Below are positions 8,462 through 14,325 of a stretch of 64,000 nucleotides of DNA, one piece after another. Both the position numbers and the translations under genes were made by a program. The stretch is from assembly GCA_020444545.1 (NCBI GenBank), contig JAHLKT010000005.1, forward strand, positions 62,001 to 126,000, read 5' to 3'. This DNA comes from Desulfarculaceae bacterium. GTDB lineage: Bacteria; Desulfobacterota; Desulfarculia; Desulfarculales; Desulfarculaceae. The notes beneath the pieces are model-generated. The model worked only from the letters and a program-made list of their open reading frames with translations. It made no database searches and had not been told where the DNA came from. Each line of letters starts with the position of its first letter. The first letter of the stretch is position 1.

Positions 8462-9148
8462 CTAGGCTGCGTTGTGGGCGAGCTGCTCCATGAGGAAGGA
8501 GCGCACCTCGGCGGCCGGGCGGAACACGCCGTAATGGCCCTCGGCCAGGATGTCGGCCTCCAGCTCCAGGAGGCGGGCCATGGAGGCGCGCCACTGGACG
8601 ATGTCCGAGCCAAAGGCCGGGGCAAAGGGGCCGTGCACGTCCTGGCCGAAGAGCACCTTCTGGCCCCCGGCCGAGCACCAGGCCACCAGCGAGCCGGGGG
8701 TGTGCCCCGGCGCGTGCAGGATGCTCAGCTCCTGGCCGCCGCCCAGGTCGATTGCGCCGTCGCCGTCCAAGATTTGGTCCGGCGTGGCGGGCTCCAGGGA
8801 CAGGCCGTACCAGTCGGCGGCCGAGCGCTTGGCGTCGCCGCTCTGAAGCACCTCGGCCTCGGCCCGGTGCATGACCAGCTGGCAGTTGGCCCGCCCGCAG
8901 ATCTCGGCCGCGCCGCCGGCGTGGTCGATGTGGGCGTGGGTGATGAGCAGGTGGGTGGGTAGGCCGCCCGCGGCCATGGCCAGCTCCAGCAAGGACGCGG
9001 CGCTGGGACCGGCCCCGCAGTCCACCAGGACGCGGGCCTCGGGGCCGACGATCAGGTAGCAGAGGCAATCGCGGGGGTCGGTGAGGTCCGGGCCTCCCAC
9101 CATGTGGATGCCGGGTGCTATCTTGCGGGGTATTTTGGCTTCGCCCAT
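8462..9148 (-). CDS. MBL-fold metallo-hydrolase
   Basis: About 228 aa. The metal-binding motif THAHIDHAGG (HxHxDH) is near residue 70, with downstream ligands in LHAPGHTPGSL and the terminal GHYGVF. The N-terminus (IPRKIAPGIHMVGG) is typical of glyoxalase-II-like or quorum-quenching-like MBL hydrolases; the substrate cannot be told. I chose the ATG at 9148, which has GAGGAG about 9 bases upstream, over a TTG at 9175. The gene is convergent with the recR operon. Confidence 0.87.
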   Translation of the reverse strand: MGEAKIPRKIAPGIHMVGGPDLTDPRDCLCYLIVGPEARVLVDCGAGPSAASLLELAMAAGGLPTHLLITHAHIDHAGGAAEICGRANCQLVMHRAEAEVLQSGDAKRSAADWYGLSLEPATPDQILDGDGAIDLGGGQELSILHAPGHTPGSLVAWCSAGGQKVLFGQDVHGPFAPAFGSDIVQWRASMARLLELEADILAEGHYGVFRPAAEVRSFLMEQLAHNAA

Positions 9149-9288
9149 GGTGTTTGCTCCTCGCCCAGGCGACAATGCGCCGCGCCCGGGGGCGCGGCTA
9201 TATAACTGATTCCTTATTAAAATAGCATGGCGAGACGCTGGAAAAAAGGGGGGGAACGAGCCTGGCCCAAGGGCGGCCCGGCCGGGCC

Positions 9289-10071
9289 CTAGCGCGTCAG
9301 TTCCTTGAGCAGGTTGTCGCTGAGAGGCATGTCCAGGGCGGGGGGCACGTCGCCGGTGGCGGACCAGATGGGCGTTCCGTTGTTCATGAGGGCCAGGGCA
9401 GGGCGGCCGCCGGCGGTGTTGAACAACAGGCCGGTGCGGGGCTGCTGGTACATGAACAGGCCGGGCTTATCGCCTTTGACGGCCAACGAGACGGCGGGCT
9501 GGTTGTTGCTGTTCCAGATGCCCAGGACGGAGCCTTGGTTTTCACGATTGGTTAATGCAATAGCTGCCTTTCTGTTTGGTCGGAGCAGGGCGATGGAGGA
9601 GTCATCTCCCGAAACACTTATGTATGCTTTTGCGGAATTATTCTCGTCGTAAAGCCCCAATGAAGACGCTTTGTCAGGTGCATAAGCCAATACAAGACGA
9701 GGCTTACTTCTTTTACTGTTCATAATCCCAATGCTTGAAGATCCATCATCTGAAGATTGAAGGAATAAATTTATCGCTTCTTTTTTGTCATATAAAAAAA
9801 CGGATGGTCCTTTTGAAGCGCAGCCTAGCATAAGCCTGACTTTTCCTTTGTCATCCTTAATGAAAAATATAGGGAACCCATCGGGATCGAAGCCAAAACC
9901 GGCGCGTGGCTGATTGTGTTTGTCAACAATTACTATACTCCTCGCCACCAACCTATCTCTTGGTTGGCCGGAATCATCCTGCTTCGCAAAAACAACGCTA
10001 GAAAAGTAATCTCCACCTAACCCAGAGAGAAAGCAAACGAAAACTAGAGCCAAAGTGTGCCATCGGGACAT
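9289..10071 (-). CDS. Exported solenoid-like protein, array copy 1
   Basis: 260 aa. It has an N-terminal hydrophobic signal or anchor (HTLALVFVCFLSGLGGDYF). Beta-type repeats of about 20-24 residues follow, with the pattern D-x-x-x-x-P-R-A-x-x-G-F (SIVIVDKHNQPRAGFGFDP, KGKVRLMLGCASKGPSVFLY, KPRLVLAYAPD). The last ~85 residues (from about VLGIWNSNNQPAVS to LSDNLLKELTR) are almost identical to the other three array copies; the preceding ~150 are not. DNA for the variable part is clearly more AT-rich than the constant end. It is divergent from tape-measure-like copy 1. Unlike copies 2-4 it has no shared terminator downstream, so it marks the left edge of the array. A GGAGGGGG ribosome site precedes the ATG. 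Confidence 0.75.
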   Translation of the reverse strand: MSRWHTLALVFVCFLSGLGGDYFSSVVFAKQDDSGQPRDRLVARSIVIVDKHNQPRAGFGFDPDGFPIFFIKDDKGKVRLMLGCASKGPSVFLYDKKEAINLFLQSSDDGSSSIGIMNSKRSKPRLVLAYAPDKASSLGLYDENNSAKAYISVSGDDSSIALLRPNRKAAIALTNRENQGSVLGIWNSNNQPAVSLAVKGDKPGLFMYQQPRTGLLFNTAGGRPALALMNNGTPIWSATGDVPPALDMPLSDNLLKELTR

Positions 10072-10207
10072 AACCCCCTCCTTAATTTGTTATTTGAATT
10101 TGTTTACCATATTTCATTCGCGTTGGAAATAAATTGGCGAGATGCATCCTTTTGATGAGGTCGTTCTATGTGACAGAGTTTACGCCAACTCTATCGGAGG
10201 CATATGA

Positions 10208-10675
10208 ATGGCCGTTAATACGGGTTCTGAGATTGTCGTAGGAGTCAGGCTCGAAACCAACCGGACGAGTGTGGAACGAGTAGAAGCGGGACTCCTAGAT
10301 TTAACCACGTCGTTTAAAAAACAACTTGATAACGTATGGAAGACAACCGAGCGTGAATTCAGCGCGTTCGTGCAAGGCACGGCCAAGGACGCCTCCGATA
10401 CCTGGGACAAAACCACCAAGGAGATGAACAGCATCACCGGCAAGAGCCTGTGGGGCTCGGTGAAGGCTGTGTTTCAGGACGACATGGACCAGGTGGAGAC
10501 CATCTGGGACAACGCCTGGAACAGCATGATCGTCTCGGCCGACAAGGCCTGGGACGGGTTGTTGGTTATAGTTAGACAACGATTACAAAGGTTGCGGCGA
10601 AAGAGCAAAGGCCCCGAGGTTTTCCCCGGGGCCTTGGCTTTTGGCGGGGAACTTATTAGCGCGTCAGTTCCTTGA
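10208..10675 (+). CDS. Truncated tape-measure-like protein, array copy 1 (possible silent cassette)
   Basis: The open frame has a good ribosome site (CGGAGG before ATG). Residues 1-47 are copy-specific; residues of about 48-117 are the shared block in its A version (FSAFVQGTAKDASDTWDKTT) followed by the NSMI ending. Homology to the full-length gene at 14326 stops after the GGGACGG at about 10557. The remaining codons read through a conserved junction (TTGTTGGTTATAG) and a terminator into the end of the facing gene. The stop codon therefore lies beyond the terminator, so a transcript ending there would be non-stop. This favours a non-functional or donor cassette over a real short protein. Confidence 0.6.
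   Translation: MAVNTGSEIVVGVRLETNRTSVERVEAGLLDLTTSFKKQLDNVWKTTEREFSAFVQGTAKDASDTWDKTTKEMNSITGKSLWGSVKAVFQDDMDQVETIWDNAWNSMIVSADKAWDGLLVIVRQRLQRLRRKSKGPEVFPGALAFGGELISASVP
10608..10635. terminator. Shared terminator hairpin, array copy 1
   Basis: An AAGGCCCC...GGGGCCTT stem between facing genes, with GGCTTTT following. It can serve both strands. The same hairpin recurs at 11990 and 13357. Confidence 0.75.
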
Positions 10676-11432
10676 GCAGGTCGTCGCTGAGAGGCATGTC
10701 CGGGGCGGCGGGGGTGTCGCCGGTGGCGGACCAGATGGGGGTGCCGTTGTTCATGAGGGCCAGGGCGGGGCGGCCGCCGGCGGTGTTGAACAGCAGGCCG
10801 GTGCGGGGCTGCTGGTACATGAACAGGCCGGGTTTGTCGCCCTTCACGGCCAGGGACACGGCGGGCTGGTTGTTGCTGTTCCAGATGCCCAGGATGGAAC
10901 CCTCGCCTTTGCGGTTGAGCATGGCGATGGCGGGCTTTTTGTCTTTGTCGAGGAGGGTGACGGAAGGGTTGCCGTGCTGAGTAGCAATAAATATTTTGGG
11001 GTTTTTATTCTCATCAAAAAGGCTGATAGAGGCACCTTTGTTCGGAAGGTATGATAGCCCAAGCCGGTGCTGATTTCTGCCTGCCATCAACCCTATGGAT
11101 GAACTTCCTCTGTCTTTGGCCGACAGAAATAATTGCATCTCTTCATTTTGGTCGCGAAATACCATCAAGGGACCATTTTCCGTTAAGGCCCAGTAGGCTC
11201 TCACTTTGCCATTTTTATCTGCCAAATAAATGAATGGTTGGTCATCTTCAAAGCCGAGGCCAATGCGAGATTTGCCGGAGTTATCAAGAATATTAATACT
11301 ACTTGTCGTGATAGTATCAGGCTGGGTGTTCGCATAAACTATCTTTTGGCTAAATAGACCGCCTATGGCCCCTCCGATTATCCCCGAAATGCACATTGCC
11401 GAGACTAATAAGACAGTGTTTATTCTGCTCAC
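10656..11432 (-). CDS. Exported solenoid-like protein, array copy 2
   Basis: 258 aa with a GTG start. The signal or anchor segment is TVLLVSAMCISGIIGGAIGG. Short beta repeats follow (DNSGKSRIGLGFEDDQPFIY, AYWALTENGPLMVFRDQNEE, QHRLGLSYLPNKGASISLFD). From GNPSVTLLDKD to the C-terminus (about 105 residues, DNA 10656-10976) it matches copies 3 and 4 closely; upstream of that the sequence is its own. The RAGFGF-type repeat pattern and the DGP/NGPL turns suggest a right-handed beta-solenoid outside the cytoplasmic membrane. Function unknown. It is divergent from tape-measure-like copy 2. Confidence 0.75.
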   Translation of the reverse strand: MSRINTVLLVSAMCISGIIGGAIGGLFSQKIVYANTQPDTITTSSINILDNSGKSRIGLGFEDDQPFIYLADKNGKVRAYWALTENGPLMVFRDQNEEMQLFLSAKDRGSSSIGLMAGRNQHRLGLSYLPNKGASISLFDENKNPKIFIATQHGNPSVTLLDKDKKPAIAMLNRKGEGSILGIWNSNNQPAVSLAVKGDKPGLFMYQQPRTGLLFNTAGGRPALALMNNGTPIWSATGDTPAAPDMPLSDDLLKELTR

Positions 11433-11592
11433 TTTTCCCCTCGTATTAAATTAGTTATGGGTAACGTAGCCAATTTCATAGCATATTTATTATTTTTTTA
11501 ACAATGGAAATAATTTGGAGATTGCTTCCTCGCTAGGCTCCGAGTGCCCAAGTATTTAATCGGGGTACGAACTAAGCATAGGAGGAGCCCAA

Positions 11593-12033
11593 ATGGCAGG
11601 CGGATCAAGTGTGGCACTACTTGAGGTTGGTATTCGGTTGGACCCTAGCAGCGTGCAGGAGCTTGATAGTGCGATAACGGAGGTATACGGCTCAATTAAA
11701 CAAAAATTCGACCTTATCTCCAGCGCTACCTGGGACGGGTTCAAGGATTATTCTCGAGACACGTCCAAGGACGTGACCAAGACCTGGGAAAGCACCACCA
11801 AGGACATGAAGAACCTCACCGCCAAGTCGCTGTGGGGCACGGTGTCGGCCTGGTTCGATGACGACATGGACCAGGTGGAGAACATCTGGGACAACGCCTG
11901 GCAGGGCATGCTGGGTAAGGCTGACACCCTCTGGGAAGGGTTGTTGGTTATAGTTAGGCGAAGATTACAAAGGTTGCGGCGAAAGAGCAAAGGCCCCGAG
12001 GTTTTCCCCGGGGCCTTGGCTTTTGGCGGGTAA
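11593..12033 (+). CDS. Truncated tape-measure-like protein, array copy 2 (possible silent cassette)
   Basis: The ATG is preceded by AGGAGGAG. Residues 1-45 are copy-specific (SSVALLEVGIRLDPSSVQEL). The next block is the B version (WDGFKDYSRDTSKDVTKTWE), nearly identical to the full-length gene at 14326, followed by the QGML ending shared with copy 3 instead of the NSMI ending of the full-length gene. It breaks off at the same TTGTTGGTTATAG junction as copies 1 and 3, and its stop again lies past the terminator. Confidence 0.6.
   Translation: MAGGSSVALLEVGIRLDPSSVQELDSAITEVYGSIKQKFDLISSATWDGFKDYSRDTSKDVTKTWESTTKDMKNLTAKSLWGTVSAWFDDDMDQVENIWDNAWQGMLGKADTLWEGLLVIVRRRLQRLRRKSKGPEVFPGALAFGG
11990..12017. 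terminator. Shared terminator hairpin, array copy 2
   Basis: The same AAGGCCCC...GGGGCCTT stem as at 10608, between tape-measure-like copy 2 and exported copy 3. Confidence 0.75.
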
Positions 12034-12037
12034 CTTG

Positions 12038-12817
12038 TTAGCGCGTCAGTTCGTTGAGCAGGTCGTCGCTGAGAGGCATGTCCAGGGCGGGGGGAGTGTC
12101 GCCGGTGGCGGACCAGATGGGGGTGCCGTTGTTCATGAGGGCCAGGGCAGGGCGGCCGCCGGCGGTGTTGAACAACAGGCCGGTGCGGGGCTGCTGGTAC
12201 ATGAACAGGCCGGGCTTATCGCCTTTGACGGCCAACGAGACGGCGGGCTCGTTGTTGCTGTTCCAGATGCCCAGGATGGAGCCCTCGCCCTTGCGATTGA
12301 GCATGGCGATGGCGGGCTTTTTGTCCTGGTCGAGGAGAGTGACCGAGGGGTTGCCGTGAGTAACAGATATCACGGCTTTGCCAACGTTGTTTTCATCGAA
12401 TAGGCCGATGGTTGGGCCTTGGTTAGGAGAGTAGGCCATCATTAGTCTTGGTTTTGTGCCATTACTCGTTAGGCCAAATGACGAACTGCCGTCATTTGAC
12501 GCTTCCAAAGCTAAAACAATATTACCCTTGCTATCATTCATGCCCAAAATAGGCCCACTAGGCGTGCAGGCTAAGTATGCCCTGGTTTTGCCTTGAGTGT
12601 CTTTTAAAAATATGGCTGGATTCTTGTCCTTATCAAAACTAATCCCTGCACGTGGCCTATTGTTTTCATCGACCAGGAAAATGCTATGCGCCACAATCTT
12701 TTCAGGATAATGAATTGTATCGGCTTTTGTTATTGGTGTTTGCCCGAATAAATAGGTGCCAACTAAACTTGTAAGGAGAGAAACAGCAATAAGGAAAGAT
12801 AGCTTGAGTATTTTCAT
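12038..12817 (-). CDS. Exported solenoid-like protein, array copy 3
   Basis: 259 aa. Signal or anchor LSFLIAVSLLTSLVGTYLFG, then repeats such as DENNRPRAGISFDKDKNPAI, GKTRAYLACTPSGPILGMND and TKPRLMMAYSPNQGPTIGLF. The C-terminal 320 bases (12038-12357) differ from copy 4 (13405-13724) at only one base by my reading, changing Lys to Asn near the end (LLNELTR). Identity stops abruptly at GTTGCCGT, and the variable core is AT-rich. Such a sharp boundary points to gene conversion or recent duplication of the constant end. Confidence 0.75.
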   Translation of the reverse strand: MKILKLSFLIAVSLLTSLVGTYLFGQTPITKADTIHYPEKIVAHSIFLVDENNRPRAGISFDKDKNPAIFLKDTQGKTRAYLACTPSGPILGMNDSKGNIVLALEASNDGSSSFGLTSNGTKPRLMMAYSPNQGPTIGLFDENNVGKAVISVTHGNPSVTLLDQDKKPAIAMLNRKGEGSILGIWNSNNEPAVSLAVKGDKPGLFMYQQPRTGLLFNTAGGRPALALMNNGTPIWSATGDTPPALDMPLSDDLLNELTR

Positions 12818-12956
12818 TGGATTCCCCCTTGCTAAATAAGTTCTTTAAAATAAAAATACCACAAATTATTGCATAAGGAAATTAATTTGTGAGCAATGTC
12901 CATGGCAGTGCGCCAAATTATGTGATTACCATTGGTCGCATAAAGGAGGTGATGTC

Positions 12957-13424
12957 ATGTCCACAAAGATAACTAGCGAATGGGGAATCGAGGTGGCCCC
13001 CTCTGTTGTTAAGCGCGAACTGGATAAGGCTAAGGAAGAATTGAATTCTATTCCGAAAGTACTCCAGCAAGAGTTTGAACGCATCACAAAGATCACCCAA
13101 CGCGAATTCAGCGCGTTCGTGCAAGGCACGGCCAAGGACGCGTCCGATACCTGGGACAAGACCACCAAGGAGATGAACAGCATCACCGGCAAGAGCCTGT
13201 GGGGCTCGGTGAAGGCTGTGTTTCAGGACGACATGGACCAGGTGGAGGACATCTGGGAAGACGCCTGGCAGGGCATGCTGGGCAAGGCTGACACCCTCTG
13301 GGACGGGTTGTTGGTTATAGTTAGGCGACGATTACAAAGGTCGCTGCGAACGAGCCAAGGCCCCGAGGTTTTCCCCGGGGCCTTGGCTTTTGGCGAGATG
13401 CTTTTTAGCGCGTCAGTTCCTTGA
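12957..13424 (+). CDS. Truncated tape-measure-like protein, array copy 3 (possible silent cassette)
   Basis: A strong AAGGAGG site lies before the ATG. Residues 1-48 are copy-specific (SEWGIEVAPSVVKRELDKAK). The shared block is the A version, as in copy 1, but the ending is QGML as in copy 2, so this copy is a mosaic. It stops matching the full-length gene at the same junction, with the stop codon beyond the terminator. Confidence 0.6.
   Translation: MSTKITSEWGIEVAPSVVKRELDKAKEELNSIPKVLQQEFERITKITQREFSAFVQGTAKDASDTWDKTTKEMNSITGKSLWGSVKAVFQDDMDQVEDIWEDAWQGMLGKADTLWDGLLVIVRRRLQRSLRTSQGPEVFPGALAFGEMLFSASVP
13357..13384. terminator. Shared terminator hairpin, array copy 3
   Basis: The same AAGGCCCC...GGGGCCTT stem as at 10608 and 11990. 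Thirteen bases upstream is a smaller hairpin, GCGAC/GTCGC (13325-13344). Confidence 0.75.
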
Positions 13425-14181
13425 GCAGGTCGTCGCTGAGAGGCATGTCCAGGGCGGGGGGAGTGTCGCCGGTGGCGGACCAGATGGGGGTGCCGTTGTT
13501 CATGAGGGCCAGGGCAGGGCGGCCGCCGGCGGTGTTGAACAACAGGCCGGTGCGGGGCTGCTGGTACATGAACAGGCCGGGCTTATCGCCTTTGACGGCC
13601 AACGAGACGGCGGGCTCGTTGTTGCTGTTCCAGATGCCCAGGATGGAGCCCTCGCCCTTGCGATTGAGCATGGCGATGGCGGGCTTTTTGTCCTGGTCGA
13701 GGAGAGTGACCGAGGGGTTGCCGTTGCCTACCGCTACAAAGATTTTTACCTTGCTCTCGTTGTCGAACAAGCTGATTGAGGGCCCTTTGTCGGGTAGATG
13801 GCTTAAAAATAGCCTTGCCTTGTTTCTGCCCGCGTAGAGACCAATTGTCGATTTACCTTCGTTGTCGGAACTGATCATCATTGCAGGCTCGTTGTTGTCA
13901 TGCCTAAAAACGAGAAGAGGTCCTTTATCATTCATTCCAATATACGCTCTGACCACATCTTTTTTGTCATTAAAAAACAAAACAGGGCCATCCTGCGCAA
14001 AAGATAGTCCACCCCTGATATTACCGTCCTTGTCAACCAGTTCAAAACTGCTTGCGGTCAATTTGTTCGGGCGCTGGTTTCCGTAGGCAGTATTTACAAA
14101 AAAGCGAGCTGAAATCGCTCCACCAAAACACCCTGAAATCACAAAAATGATAGTAAAAAAAATGAATTGAAGCCTGGTCAT
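13405..14181 (-). CDS. Exported solenoid-like protein, array copy 4
   Basis: 258 aa from the ATG at 14181, chosen because GGGGGAA lies about 7 bases before it; an ATG at 14205 would add eight polar residues. The signal or anchor is LQFIFFTIIFVISGCFGGAI. A Cys followed by GG could be a lipidation site, but the match is weak. Repeats include DKDGNIRGGLSFAQDGPVLF and VRAYIGMNDKGPLLVFRHD. It shares the constant C-terminal end with copies 2 and 3. This copy is paired divergently with the only full-length tape-measure-like gene, so it occupies the presumed active position. Confidence 0.75.
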   Translation of the reverse strand: MTRLQFIFFTIIFVISGCFGGAISARFFVNTAYGNQRPNKLTASSFELVDKDGNIRGGLSFAQDGPVLFFNDKKDVVRAYIGMNDKGPLLVFRHDNNEPAMMISSDNEGKSTIGLYAGRNKARLFLSHLPDKGPSISLFDNESKVKIFVAVGNGNPSVTLLDQDKKPAIAMLNRKGEGSILGIWNSNNEPAVSLAVKGDKPGLFMYQQPRTGLLFNTAGGRPALALMNNGTPIWSATGDTPPALDMPLSDDLLKELTR

Positions 14182-14325
14182 GATGTTCCCCCTTTTGGAT
14201 TGCATATTAATTATGGGATAAAAGTTTATAACATATTTCCGCGAAGCACATCAATGAAACAGGTTGGTAGTTAAAAAACAAATCATCGCGTAAAAGAAAG
14301 GAGACTTTTTACGTGGAGGATAGTT

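Noticed and set aside
10571-10635. Possible integron attC site at the array junctions (GTTAGAC/GTTAGGC resembles the GTTRRRY core)
   Set aside because: No matching RYYYAAC half with proper spacing was found at the cassette edges, and there is no integrase gene in the window. The junction is better explained by duplication.
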